From NCBI RefSeq assembly GCF_000828635.1, contig NZ_AP012547.1, positions 1,674,001 through 1,738,000 of the forward strand: a stretch of DNA of 64,000 nt, read 5' to 3'. Position numbers and translations under genes: made by a program. The first letter of the stretch is position 1. The number at the start of each line of letters is the position of its first letter. Below the pieces are notes generated by a model. It saw only the letters and a list, made by a program, of their open reading frames with translations. It was not told the origin of the DNA and made no database searches. This stretch comes from Sulfuritalea hydrogenivorans sk43H (GTDB lineage: Bacteria > Pseudomonadota > Gammaproteobacteria > Burkholderiales > Rhodocyclaceae). This document shows, piece after piece, positions 51,623 through 60,802 of the stretch.

Positions 51623-52262
51623 ACTGATTGTTTTCGATTGGGACGGCACCCTCATGGATTCCACGAGTGCCATCGTCGCCAGCATCCAGGCGGCGGCGCG
51701 GGATCTCGGCTTGGAACCACCGTCCGACGAGCGTGCCAGCCACATCATCGGCCTCGGCCTGATCGATGCCCTGCGCCATGCCTTGCCGGATTTGCCTGCC
51801 GAGCGCTATCAGGCCGTCGCCGAGCGCTACCGTTATCATTTTCTGGCGCGCGACCATGAATTGCTTCTGTTCGAGGGCGCCAAAGAGTTGATCGACGAGT
51901 TGACCCGGGCCGGACATTTCCTCGCCGTGGCGACCGGCAAGACACGCAAGGGCCTCGATCGGGCTTTCGAGGTCAGCGGGCTCGGGCCGCGTTTCCATGC
52001 CTCGCGCTGCGCCGACGAATGTCATTCCAAGCCGCATCCGCAGATGCTTGAAGAACTGATGGACGAGTTCGGCGTCGAGCCTGAGGCGACGCTGATGATC
52101 GGCGACACCACCCACGACCTGCTGATGGCCAGGAACGCCGGCGTAGCGGCGCTGGGTGTGGCTTACGGTGCCCACCCACGCGACGCGCTGGAAGCGGAAT
52201 CCCCGCTGTATTGCGCGGCCGATGTGCCGCAACTGGCTGCGTGGCTGCGGGAACGGGCTTGA
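51606..52262 (+). CDS. HAD-family phosphatase, phosphoglycolate phosphatase-like
   Basis: 218-residue HAD hydrolase. Motif I FDWDGTLMD (about 9-17), motif II AVATGKTRKG (about 105), motif III lysine in SKPHP (about 140) and motif IV MIGDTTHDLLMA (about 162). The ATG at 51606 lies inside the end of rluC. FDWDG in place of FDLDG is common in the RluC-adjacent members. Substrate not known. Confidence 0.88.
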   Translation: MARRYELIVFDWDGTLMDSTSAIVASIQAAARDLGLEPPSDERASHIIGLGLIDALRHALPDLPAERYQAVAERYRYHFLARDHELLLFEGAKELIDELTRAGHFLAVATGKTRKGLDRAFEVSGLGPRFHASRCADECHSKPHPQMLEELMDEFGVEPEATLMIGDTTHDLLMARNAGVAALGVAYGAHPRDALEAESPLYCAADVPQLAAWLRERA

Positions 52263-52618
52263 AGCAGCGATTGGTCTGTGCCAGTGACGACCTGGTGGAC
52301 GGGGGGCGGGGTGTGCGCTTCACCGTGAATCGCCATGGGGTCGACGAACCGGCGTTTGCGGTGCGCTTTCGCGGGCAGGTCCATGCCTACTTGAACCGCT
52401 GCGCCCATGTGCCGGTCGAAATGGACTGGCAGCAGGGCGAGTTCTTCGATCATTCAGGCTTATACTTGATTTGCGCAACGCACGGCGCGCTGTATGCCCC
52501 GGATTCAGGGCAATGCCTGATGGGTCGCTGCAACGGCAAAGGGCTGGTTGCGGTGTCCGTAACCGAGCATGACGGGCGGGTTTTGGTGATTGAGGAAGGC
52601 AGGGACAGTGTTGGATAG
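52259..52618 (+). CDS. Rieske [2Fe-2S] domain protein
   Basis: 119 residues forming a single Rieske domain. Cluster ligands are NRCAHVPVEMDW (C-x-H) and ICATHGALYAP (C-x2-H). No ATG suits; the TTG at 52259 overlaps the previous stop (TTGA) and gives the right length. It resembles ferredoxin components of dioxygenases and nitrite-reductase-like small subunits, but lies between a phosphatase and a peptidase, so its partner is unknown. Confidence 0.85.
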   Translation: MKQRLVCASDDLVDGGRGVRFTVNRHGVDEPAFAVRFRGQVHAYLNRCAHVPVEMDWQQGEFFDHSGLYLICATHGALYAPDSGQCLMGRCNGKGLVAVSVTEHDGRVLVIEEGRDSVG

Positions 52619-53552
52619 CAACGATAGCCAGTGGGAACGCAAGGTTCTGGAAAAAGTCGCGCTGGAAGCCATTGCCGAGCAGCGGCGGGGCCGCCGCTGG
52701 GGGATATTTTTCAAGCTGCTCGGGTTTGGCTATCTGGCGCTGATCCTTGGCCTGCTGGTGGACTGGGAAAGCTCGGACAAGCATCCCGACGGCACCAAAA
52801 TCACCGCGCTGGTGAATCTGAACGGCGTCATCAAGGCCAAGGGCGATGCCAATGCCGAGCATGTCATCAGCGGCTTGCAGGCCGCATTTGAAAACAAGAA
52901 TACAGCCGGGGTCATCCTGCGCATCAACAGCCCGGGCGGCAGCCCGGTTCAGTCCGGCATCATCAACGACGAAATGAAACGTCTGCGCGCGGCGCATCCG
53001 GCCATCCCGCTGCACGTGGTGGTGGAGGATGTTTGCGCCTCCGGCGGCTACTACGTCGCTGCGGCGGCGGACAAGATATTCGTGGACAAGGCCAGCATTG
53101 TCGGCTCGATCGGCGTGCTGATGGATGGCTTCGGTTTTACCGGCACCATGGAAAAACTCGGCGTCGAGCGCCGCTTGTTAACCGCCGGAGAGAGCAAGGG
53201 TTTCCTCGATCCCTTTTCGCCACAGAACGAGCAGCACAAGGACCATGCGAAGAAGATGCTGAACGAAATCCATCAGCAGTTCATCGACGTGGTGAGACAG
53301 GGCCGCGGCAAGCGGCTCAAGGAAACGCCCGACATGTTTTCCGGCCTGATGTGGAGCGGCGCCAGGAGCATCGAACTGGGCCTGGCCGATGGTTACGGCA
53401 CGGTCGACAGCGTGGCGCGCGACGTGTTCAAGGCCGCCGACGTGCGCGATTTCAGCGTCAGGCAGAATTTTGCCGAGAAGTTCGCCAAGCAGTTCGGCGC
53501 CGACATGGCCGAGAGCATGGCGAATGTCATGACGCGGCTTACGCTACGTTGA
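52608..53552 (+). CDS. sppA: S49-family signal peptide peptidase (SppA-like)
   Basis: 314-residue membrane-anchored serine peptidase. One transmembrane helix IFFKLLGFGYLALILGLLV lies near residues 32-50. The nucleophile Ser is in CASGGYYVAAAADKI (about 142) and the base Lys in LTAGESKGFLDPFSP (about 194). This is the short, single-domain form. The GTG at 52608 has GAGGAAGG about 9 bases upstream and overlaps the Rieske gene by 11 bp. The 3' end overlaps the convergent ppk gene by 14 bp. Confidence 0.9.
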   Translation: MLDSNDSQWERKVLEKVALEAIAEQRRGRRWGIFFKLLGFGYLALILGLLVDWESSDKHPDGTKITALVNLNGVIKAKGDANAEHVISGLQAAFENKNTAGVILRINSPGGSPVQSGIINDEMKRLRAAHPAIPLHVVVEDVCASGGYYVAAAADKIFVDKASIVGSIGVLMDGFGFTGTMEKLGVERRLLTAGESKGFLDPFSPQNEQHKDHAKKMLNEIHQQFIDVVRQGRGKRLKETPDMFSGLMWSGARSIELGLADGYGTVDSVARDVFKAADVRDFSVRQNFAEKFAKQFGADMAESMANVMTRLTLR

Positions 53553-55623
53553 TGGCCCCCACCGCCATGTCGGCCAGCAGGAGTTCCTGAGCGCAGATTC
53601 GTGCGCGCCGCGTCGGCTTGATGCGGTACTCGCCGTTGCCGTTCATTTCCCAGGCCTGGCTGTTGTCCGCCAGGTAAGGCTTGAGCCCTTCCTTGAGCAC
53701 CCGCCGCTTGAGTTTGGGTTCCAGCACCGGGAAGCTGATCTCGATGCGGCGGAAGAAATTGCGTTCCATCCAGTCGGCGCTGGACAGGTAGATGTCCTGC
53801 CTGCCATTGGCATGGAAATAGAAGATCCGGTGATGTTCGAGGAAGCGTCCAATCACCGAGCGCACCCGGATGTTTTCCGAAAGGCCCTTGATTCCCGGAC
53901 GCAGCGAGCAGACGCCGCGCACGATCAGGTCGATGGTGACTCCCGCCGTGCTGGCCTCGTACAGGGCTTCGATGATCTCCGGTTCGAGCAGCGAATTCAT
54001 CTTGGCGATGATGCGCGCCGATTTGCCGGCCTGGGCCGCTTCGATCTCGCCACGAATCGCGGCGAGCATCCTGGCATGCAGCGAGAACGGGGCCTGCCAC
54101 AGGTGTTTTAGCGCCGTCGCCTTGCCCAGTCCGGTCAACTGCTTGAAAACCTCGTTGACGTCTTCCCCGATTTCGGGGCTCGAAGTCAGCAGGCCGAAGT
54201 CGGTATAGAAGCGCGTGGTGCGCGGATGGTAGTTGCCGGTTCCCAGATGGATGTAGCGGCGATAGCCGTGGTCCTCGCGGCGCAATACCATCAGCATCTT
54301 GGCGTGGGTCTTGTAGCCGACCACGCCGTAGACCACATGGGCGCCGACTTCCTCAAGCCGCGAGGCGATTGAAAGATTGGCTTCCTCGTCGAAGCGCGCC
54401 ATCAGTTCCACCACGACGGTGACTTCCTTGCCTTTTTCGGCGGCGCGCAGCAGGTGCTCCATCAGCACCGATTCGGCGCCGGTGCGATACACGGTCATCT
54501 TGATCGCCACCACCAGTGGGTCGTCGGCAGCCTGTTGCAGCAGCTGGACTACCGGGCTGAAGGACTGGAAAGGGTGGTGCATCAGGATGTCGTGCTTGCG
54601 AATGCTCTCGAAAATGTCGTAACGCTTGCTCAGCACCTTGGGCAGGCCGGGCTGGAAGGGCGGATACATGAGGTCGGGGCGATCCACCTGGTCGGGTACC
54701 GACATCAGGCGCACCAGATTGACGATGCCAGGCACGCGATAGAGGTCGCTGCGCTCCAGCCCGAACTGCTGCAGCAGGAAGTCGGTCATGATTTCCGAAC
54801 AGTTGTCGGCCACTTCCAGGCGCACGGCGTCGCCGAAGTGGCGTTGCGGCAGTTCTCCCTGCAGCGCGATGCGCAGGTTCTTCACTTCTTCGTCATCGAC
54901 AAACAGGTCGGAATTGCGCGTGACGCGGAACTGGTAGCAACCGAGCACGTTCATGCCGGAGAACAGTTCGCTGACGTATTCGTGGAGCACCGATGACAGG
55001 AATACGAAGCCGTAGTCGACGCCGCTCAGCTTCTTCGGCAGCCGGATCACTCGCGGCAGGGCGCGTGGCGCCTGAACGATGGCGGCGCCGGAACTGCGGC
55101 CGAAGGCGTCGGTTCCTTCCAGTTCCACGGCGAAATTGAGACTCTTGTTCAGTACGCGCGGGAAGGGATGCGAGGGATCGAGCCCGATCGGGGTCAGCAC
55201 CGGCATCACTTCATTGACGAAGAATTCGTGTATCCAGGCCCTCTGTTCCGCGGTCCACAGGCTGCGACGGAAGAAGACGATGTCTTCCTTTGCCAGCGAG
55301 GGAAGTATCACGTCGTTCAGCAGCGCGTACTGCTCGGCGATCAATTCATGGGCCTGCTCCGTGACACGACGGAAGACATCGAGCGGCAGCATGCCGTCGG
55401 CGCCGGCGGCGTGGCTGTCCAGCTTGAGCTGTTCCTTGAGGCCGGCGACGCGGATTTCGAAAAACTCGTCGAGGTTGGACGAAACGATGCACAGGAAGCG
55501 CAGGCGTTCCAGCAAAGGCACCCGGTCGTCGGCGGCCTGGGCAAGCACGCGCCGGTTGAATGCCAGCAGGGACAGTTCGCGGTTGAGAAAGTGATCGTTG
55601 GGAAAGCGGCGCGAGGCGGACAT
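53539..55623 (-). CDS. ppk: Polyphosphate kinase 1
   Basis: 694-residue PPK1 that polymerises phosphate from ATP. The N-terminal NRELSLLAFNRRVL (about 14-27) and the catalytic His region YRRYIHLGTGNYHPRTTRFYTD (about 448) are conserved, as are the C-terminal domains. It is divergent from ppx across 96 bp, so polyphosphate synthesis and breakdown share a control region. Confidence 0.96.
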   Translation of the reverse strand: MSASRRFPNDHFLNRELSLLAFNRRVLAQAADDRVPLLERLRFLCIVSSNLDEFFEIRVAGLKEQLKLDSHAAGADGMLPLDVFRRVTEQAHELIAEQYALLNDVILPSLAKEDIVFFRRSLWTAEQRAWIHEFFVNEVMPVLTPIGLDPSHPFPRVLNKSLNFAVELEGTDAFGRSSGAAIVQAPRALPRVIRLPKKLSGVDYGFVFLSSVLHEYVSELFSGMNVLGCYQFRVTRNSDLFVDDEEVKNLRIALQGELPQRHFGDAVRLEVADNCSEIMTDFLLQQFGLERSDLYRVPGIVNLVRLMSVPDQVDRPDLMYPPFQPGLPKVLSKRYDIFESIRKHDILMHHPFQSFSPVVQLLQQAADDPLVVAIKMTVYRTGAESVLMEHLLRAAEKGKEVTVVVELMARFDEEANLSIASRLEEVGAHVVYGVVGYKTHAKMLMVLRREDHGYRRYIHLGTGNYHPRTTRFYTDFGLLTSSPEIGEDVNEVFKQLTGLGKATALKHLWQAPFSLHARMLAAIRGEIEAAQAGKSARIIAKMNSLLEPEIIEALYEASTAGVTIDLIVRGVCSLRPGIKGLSENIRVRSVIGRFLEHHRIFYFHANGRQDIYLSSADWMERNFFRRIEISFPVLEPKLKRRVLKEGLKPYLADNSQAWEMNGNGEYRIKPTRRARICAQELLLADMAVGAINVA

Positions 55624-55719
55624 GAGGTCTTTCGGACGAGTCGAATCGAATGATTATGTGTCAATTATGTTGCCGTCGCATGACACCGGTCAAACTTTGG
55701 CAGGGGGTAGAATTGCAAT

Positions 55720-57204
55720 ATGGCCTACGAACTGATTGCCGCGGTCGATCTCGGCTCCAACAGCTTTCGCCTGCAGGTGGGTCGGATCGTGGCCAACCAG
55801 ATTTATCCGCTGGATGGCCTCAAGGAATCGGTCAGGCTGGCCGCCGGCCTGACTCCCGACAAGCGGCTCGACGCGGCCGCGCAGCAGCGCGGTCTGGCTG
55901 CACTATCGCGTTTCGCCGAGCGTCTGCGCGATTTCGATCAGGGGGCGGTACGCGCGGTGGCGACGAATACGCTGCGTGTTGCCAAGAACGCCGAGCAGTT
56001 TCTGGAAAAGGCCGAGGCCGCGCTGGGTTTTCCGATCGAGGTGATTGCCGGACGCGAGGAAGCGCGCCTGATCTACCTCGGCGTTGCCCACACCCTGGCC
56101 AATCCGCAAACCCGCCAATTGGTCGTCGATATCGGCGGCGGCTCGACCGAATTCGTCATCGGCCAGAACATCGATCCGATTCGGCTCGAATCCCTCTACA
56201 TGGGCTGCGTCAGCTTCAGCCTGCGATTTTTCCCCGACGGGCGCGTCGACAAGCGCTCCTTCAAGGAAGCGGAACTGGCGGCGCGGCGTGAGTTGCAGAC
56301 CATCGTTCATGACTATCGCGAGACCGGCTGGGACGAGGCCATCGGCTCTTCGGGTACGGCCAAGGCGATTGTCGATTTGCTCGAATTGAACGGTTTCTCC
56401 GATCACGGCCTGACCCGCGAGGGCCTGGAAAAGCTGCGCGCCGAACTGCTGCACGCCGGCGAGGCCTCGCGCATGCGCCTGCAAGGCTTGCGTGCCGACC
56501 GGATTCCGGTGCTGCCCGGGGGCCTGGCGATCATGTCGGCCATCTTCAAGGAATTCGAACTGGAACGCATGGCCTTCTCGGAAGGCGCCTTGCGCCTTGG
56601 GGTGCTGTATGACCAGCTTGGCCGTTATCACCATGACGATCTGCGCGAAGCGACGGTGAATCGCTTCATGCAGCGCTATGAAGTGGATCGGCGTCAGGCG
56701 GCACGTGTCGCGCATACCGCGCTCGGCCTGCTCAACCAACTGGTTCCGGAAAGCCGCATCGCGGGCCATCCGGATGCCCAATTCCTGATCTGGGCGGCCC
56801 GCCTGCATGAAGTCGGGATTTCCGTGGCCCATTCGAGCTACCACAAGCACAGCGCCTACATCCTCGCCAATGCCGACATGCCGGGATTTTCCCGGCGTGA
56901 TCAGGCGCGCCTGTCGCGATTGGTGCTGGCCCATCGCGGCAAGCTGGAGCGGGCCCAGCCCTTGCGCGGCGAAGCGCCGGAATGGACGCTGATCTTCTGC
57001 CTGCGAACGGCCGTGCTGCTGCACCGGTCGCGCGACGACCAGCCGCTGCCACCGCGTTTCGCCGGTTTTACACGCAATGGTTTTCAGCTGTCGCTGGGTG
57101 CCGACGGGCTGAACCTACTGCCGCTCACCACGGCGGCGCTGGAGGATGAGGCGCAGCAGTGGGCAGGCATCGGCGGCGAACTGCGGATTCAACGCGACGC
57201 CTGA
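55720..57204 (+). CDS. ppx: Exopolyphosphatase (Ppx/GppA)
   Basis: 494-residue enzyme releasing phosphate from polyphosphate, or converting pppGpp to ppGpp. The actin-like ATPase fold shows DLGSNSFRLQVGR (about 10-22) and DIGGGSTEFVIG (about 140-151); the C-terminal third has an HD-like helical domain (AARLHEVGISVAHSSYHKHSAYI). Ppx versus GppA cannot be told by sequence, but pairing with ppk favours Ppx. Confidence 0.93.
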   Translation: MAYELIAAVDLGSNSFRLQVGRIVANQIYPLDGLKESVRLAAGLTPDKRLDAAAQQRGLAALSRFAERLRDFDQGAVRAVATNTLRVAKNAEQFLEKAEAALGFPIEVIAGREEARLIYLGVAHTLANPQTRQLVVDIGGGSTEFVIGQNIDPIRLESLYMGCVSFSLRFFPDGRVDKRSFKEAELAARRELQTIVHDYRETGWDEAIGSSGTAKAIVDLLELNGFSDHGLTREGLEKLRAELLHAGEASRMRLQGLRADRIPVLPGGLAIMSAIFKEFELERMAFSEGALRLGVLYDQLGRYHHDDLREATVNRFMQRYEVDRRQAARVAHTALGLLNQLVPESRIAGHPDAQFLIWAARLHEVGISVAHSSYHKHSAYILANADMPGFSRRDQARLSRLVLAHRGKLERAQPLRGEAPEWTLIFCLRTAVLLHRSRDDQPLPPRFAGFTRNGFQLSLGADGLNLLPLTTAALEDEAQQWAGIGGELRIQRDA

Positions 57205-57269
57205 CATGGCATGCCTTGGGCGTGGCTATCCCGCCAGGGGATACCGTCCCGGCGCCGGCGCGCGGGACA

Positions 57270-57275
57270 TATAAT
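57270..57275 (+). promoter_or_regulatory. Perfect -10 box before the MCE transporter operon
   Basis: TATAAT, 39 bp before the permease ATG. No good -35 lies 17 bases upstream, so it may depend on an activator. Confidence 0.35.
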
Positions 57276-57313
57276 CAAAACTTCGTCATATCGCCCACAC
57301 CAGCCTCTGCCTG

Positions 57314-58432
57314 ATGTCTGACGCGCGCATTGAAGTGATCGTTCGCGAAGGCGAATCCCTCGTCAGGCTTTCCGGGCGCTGGACGCTGGCGACCACTTCC
57401 AGGCGCGTTGCGGAATTGTCGGCAGAACTGGGTCGTGCCGTGGCCCCGGCCAGCCGCTGGGATTGCCTGAACGTCGAGGCGATCGACAGCGCCGGCGCAA
57501 TCCTGCTCTGGCGCGCGTGGGGCCGGAGCTTTCCACCTCGGCTGGCAATCAAGCCGGAGCATCGGCGGGTCTTCGAACGTATCGATGACGCCGACCATGA
57601 GCCGCGTGCGGCGATCGTGCCGCTCTCGCCGCTGCACGGCGCGATGGTGATCGGTTCCGCGGTAATCGGCATCTGGCGCCATCTGCTCGACTTCGTGGCC
57701 CTGGTGGGCCAGTTCGGCATGAATCTGGCGCATGTCCTGCGCTTTCCGGCCGACCTGCCCAGCCGGGAAATTTCCGCCAACCTCTACAAGAGCGGGGTGC
57801 GCGCGATGCCGGTGACGGCACTGGTGGGCTTTCTCATCGGCGTCGTGCTGTCCTACCTCTCGGCCCTGCAACTCAAGCAGTTCGGGGCGGACATTTTCAT
57901 CGTCAACATCATCGGCCTCGGTCTGGTGCGGGAACTCGGGCCGGTGCTGGTGGCGATTCTGGTCGCCGGGCGTTCCGGTTCGGCGATGACGGCGCAACTG
58001 GGCGTGATGCGGGTGACCGAGGAGATCGATGCGCTGGCGACGATGGGCGTGCCGCGCGGCTTGCGCCTGGTGTTTCCAAAAGTGGTGGCGCTGACCATTG
58101 TCATGCCCCTGCTGGTGCTGTGGAGCACGGCGATCGCGATGATCGGCGGCATGGTGTCGGCCCAGTTGCAGCTCGACATTTCCTACGGCTTCTTCTTCCA
58201 GACCCTGCCGCGCGTGGTGCCGGCCGCCAATCTGTGGATCGGCCTGGCCAAGGGCGCGGTATTCGGCATGTTCGTGGCGCTGGTGGCCTGTCATTTCGGC
58301 CTCCGGGTACGGCCCAACACGGAGAGCCTGTCCGCCAACACCACGGCCTCGGTGGTTTCGGCGATCACAATCGTCATCATCATCGATGCCGTGTTCGCAA
58401 TCGCCACGCGCGGCATCGGGCTGCCCCTGTGA
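57314..58432 (+). CDS. MlaE-type ABC permease with N-terminal STAS domain
   Basis: 372 residues. The first 110 form a STAS (MlaB-like) domain with CLNVEAIDSAGAILLW. From about 135 the MlaE permease follows with five to six helices, including ALVGFLIGVVLSYLSALQL and VRELGPVLVAILVAGRSGSAMTAQLG, the conserved MlaE segment. In E. coli the STAS protein MlaB is separate; here it is fused. First gene of a lipid-transport operon. Confidence 0.88.
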   Translation: MSDARIEVIVREGESLVRLSGRWTLATTSRRVAELSAELGRAVAPASRWDCLNVEAIDSAGAILLWRAWGRSFPPRLAIKPEHRRVFERIDDADHEPRAAIVPLSPLHGAMVIGSAVIGIWRHLLDFVALVGQFGMNLAHVLRFPADLPSREISANLYKSGVRAMPVTALVGFLIGVVLSYLSALQLKQFGADIFIVNIIGLGLVRELGPVLVAILVAGRSGSAMTAQLGVMRVTEEIDALATMGVPRGLRLVFPKVVALTIVMPLLVLWSTAIAMIGGMVSAQLQLDISYGFFFQTLPRVVPAANLWIGLAKGAVFGMFVALVACHFGLRVRPNTESLSANTTASVVSAITIVIIIDAVFAIATRGIGLPL

Positions 58433-59214
58433 ACGGCCCCGTCATCCGCATTCGCGAGCTGTGCACCCGCTTCGGCGACGTGTGGATTCATCGCGGGCTC
58501 GACCTCGACATCCAGCGCGGCGAACTGGTGTCGCTGGTGGGCGGTTCCGGCAGCGGCAAGACCACGCTGCTGCGCATGATCATCGGCTTGCTGATGCCGA
58601 CCAGCGGCAGTATCGAGGTGTTCGGCGAGCCCCTGTTCGGCGGCGGCGTGGCGCGCGAGCGTGCCTTGCGCCAGCGTTTCGGCGTGCTGTTCCAGCATGG
58701 GGCGTTGTTTTCAGCCTTCAACGTGTTCGACAATATTGCCTTCCCCTTGCGCGAGCTGAAGCGCTACGACGAGGGCGCAATTCGCGATCTGGTCATGCTC
58801 AAACTGTCGATGGTCGAACTGCTGCCGCGCCACGGCAAGCTGATGCCGGCCGAGCTTTCCGGCGGCATGATCAAGCGCGTCGCGCTGGCGCGCGCGCTGG
58901 CGCTGGAGCCGGAACTGCTGTTGCTCGACGAGCCGACCGCCGGGCTCGATCCGGATCGTTCCGACAGCTTCGTGCGCCTGATCCGCATGCTGGGCGAAGA
59001 ACTCGGCCTCACCGTGATGCTGGTCACGCATGATCTTGATACGCTGGCGGCGCTCTCGACGCGGGTTGCGGTGCTGGCCGAACACAAGATTCTGGCCTAT
59101 GGCACCACCGACGAAATCATGCATACCGATCATCCCTTCATTCGCAACTTTTTCCTTTCCGAGCGTAGCGTGCGGGCCCTGCAGAATGCGGGACACGCCG
59201 TCACGCCGTACTGA
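58429..59214 (+). CDS. MlaF-type ABC transporter ATPase
   Basis: 261 residues. Walker A GGSGSGKTT (about 37-45), a Q-loop FQHGALFSAFNVFDN typical of MlaF, ABC signature LSGGMIKRVALARAL (about 142-156) and Walker B LLLLDEPTAGLDP (about 163). The GTG at 58429 overlaps the permease stop (GTGA). Powers phospholipid or hydrophobic-compound movement with the MCE protein. Confidence 0.9.
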   Translation: MNGPVIRIRELCTRFGDVWIHRGLDLDIQRGELVSLVGGSGSGKTTLLRMIIGLLMPTSGSIEVFGEPLFGGGVARERALRQRFGVLFQHGALFSAFNVFDNIAFPLRELKRYDEGAIRDLVMLKLSMVELLPRHGKLMPAELSGGMIKRVALARALALEPELLLLDEPTAGLDPDRSDSFVRLIRMLGEELGLTVMLVTHDLDTLAALSTRVAVLAEHKILAYGTTDEIMHTDHPFIRNFFLSERSVRALQNAGHAVTPY

Positions 59215-59225
59215 AAGCGTCGAAC

Positions 59226-60173
59226 ATGGAAAACCGATCTCACGCACTGGCCGCCGGGATATTCACGATCCTGCTCGGCATTGCCGCCGCGATTGCCCTC
59301 TGGTGGCTGGGGCAGAGCCGCGACTCGGCGGCGACCTACATCCTGGAAACGCGCGGCAACGTGACTGGGCTCAACGTCCAGGCGCAGGTGCGCTATCGCG
59401 GCATCCGGGCCGGCAAGGTCGATGCCATCGAGCCGGATGAGAAGGATCCGCGGGTGCTGCTGGTGCACATCAACCTCGAAAACCGGTTCAGGCTGACACG
59501 GGGCAGCACAGCCCAACTCGGCTATCAGGGCGTCACCGGGCTGGCCTATGTGGAGATCGAAGACGACGGTTCTTCAGCCGAGCCGCTGGCGGGAAAGGAT
59601 GGCGCGCCGCCGCGCATTGCATTGCGGCCCACGGTATTCGATACGCTGGGCGAGAAGGCGGGCGACATCGTGGACCAGATCAGCGCCTCGTCCCTGCGCC
59701 TGAGCAAGCTGCTGGACGACAGGAACATCCAGAATCTCACGCGTGCGCTGGAGAACGTGGCCGCGGCGTCGGAAGGCATGCGCGAGATGCCGGCCATCCT
59801 GGCATCGGTGCGCGAGGCGCTGTCGGAAAACAACATGCGCAGCATGCGGCAGATCCTGGCGCATGTCGAAAAGGCGGCGGGGGAGAGCGCGCCGCTGACC
59901 ACGGAGATGCGCGAACTGGTGAAGTCGATGAGCCTCCTCTCGCGCCGCTTCGACACCCTGGCAGGCAGCGCCGGGGACGAGTTGACCAGCGCCACCCTGC
60001 CGCGTGCCAATGCGCTGATGCGCGAACTGGCAGCCAATTCGCGGCAATTGTCGCGGGTGCTGGATGGGCTTGAGAGCAATCCGCAGATGCTGATTTTCGG
60101 CCGTGGCGCGGCAGCGCCCGGCCCCGGCGAGGCGGGCTTTTCCGCGCCGGCCAAACAAGGAGAAGGGCGATGA
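59226..60173 (+). CDS. MCE (MlaD-like) domain protein
   Basis: 315 residues. One N-terminal transmembrane anchor (LAAGIFTILLGIAAAIALWWLG, about 8-29), then an MCE domain (about 40-120) with GLNVQAQVRYRGIRAGKVDAIE. The long helical C-terminal region suits a needle-like or scaffold extension beyond the 183-residue MlaD of E. coli. Overlaps the lipoprotein gene by 4 bp. Confidence 0.9.
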   Translation: MENRSHALAAGIFTILLGIAAAIALWWLGQSRDSAATYILETRGNVTGLNVQAQVRYRGIRAGKVDAIEPDEKDPRVLLVHINLENRFRLTRGSTAQLGYQGVTGLAYVEIEDDGSSAEPLAGKDGAPPRIALRPTVFDTLGEKAGDIVDQISASSLRLSKLLDDRNIQNLTRALENVAAASEGMREMPAILASVREALSENNMRSMRQILAHVEKAAGESAPLTTEMRELVKSMSLLSRRFDTLAGSAGDELTSATLPRANALMRELAANSRQLSRVLDGLESNPQMLIFGRGAAAPGPGEAGFSAPAKQGEGR

Positions 60174-60790
60174 TGAAGTGGGGAATCCCGATTCTCGCGG
60201 GCATGCTGCTGGCGGCGTGCGGCGGCAACGTGCGGACCGCCGCCGAGACGGCGCGGTACGACCTGGGCGACCATACCGACAAGTCGACAGCGACATGGTC
60301 GGGCGCGCGAATTCCGATCGCGACGGTCGACGTGCAGTCCGCATCCTGGCTGGCGAACCAGTCCATGCATTTCCGCCTGGCCTATGCCGAACCCCTGCGG
60401 CGCCAGAGCTACGCCGAAAGCCGCTGGGCCGCGCCACCCGCCGAATTGCTGGAGCGCGTGCTGCGCCGTCGCGTGGTGTTCGGCCAGCCCGACTTCAGCG
60501 GCAGCGGCTGCCGTCTGCACCTGGTGCTGGACGAGCTGGAACAGCGCTTCGACGATGCCCAGGCGAGCAGGATCGTGCTGGAGGTTCGTGCCGTGCTGAC
60601 CCCCGTGCGCGGCGCCGACATTCTCTCCAAGCGGGCTTTCCTGATCCAGAGGCCCGCCGCCGCCGCGACGGCAAGGGGCGGCGTCGCCGCCGCGCGCGAC
60701 GCGGTGCAGGGCCTGGCCGATGAACTCGGGGTCTGGCTGGATGAAACGGCCCGCGAGAAGCCTGCTATTGTTGAACGCTGTCGCACTTGA
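60170..60790 (+). CDS. ABC-type transport auxiliary lipoprotein
   Basis: 206 residues. Signal peptide with lipobox LLAAC (Cys near 17). The rest matches the DUF330/ABC_trans_aux pattern (RIPIATVDVQSASWLANQSM, then LLERVLRRRVVFGQ) of PqiC-like outer-membrane lipoproteins. It takes the place that a soluble MlaC would have, so the system is more Pqi/Let-like or mycobacterial-like than E. coli Mla. ATG at 60173 is an alternative start. Confidence 0.83.
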   Translation: MMKWGIPILAGMLLAACGGNVRTAAETARYDLGDHTDKSTATWSGARIPIATVDVQSASWLANQSMHFRLAYAEPLRRQSYAESRWAAPPAELLERVLRRRVVFGQPDFSGSGCRLHLVLDELEQRFDDAQASRIVLEVRAVLTPVRGADILSKRAFLIQRPAAAATARGGVAAARDAVQGLADELGVWLDETAREKPAIVERCRT

Positions 60791-60802
60791 CGAGGTGAAC
60801 TC

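Noticed and set aside
55624-55719. Pho-box-like GTGTCA...TGACAC between ppk and ppx
   Set aside because: The inverted 6-mers are 17 bases apart, not the direct-repeat layout of a Pho box; phosphate control cannot be claimed from this.
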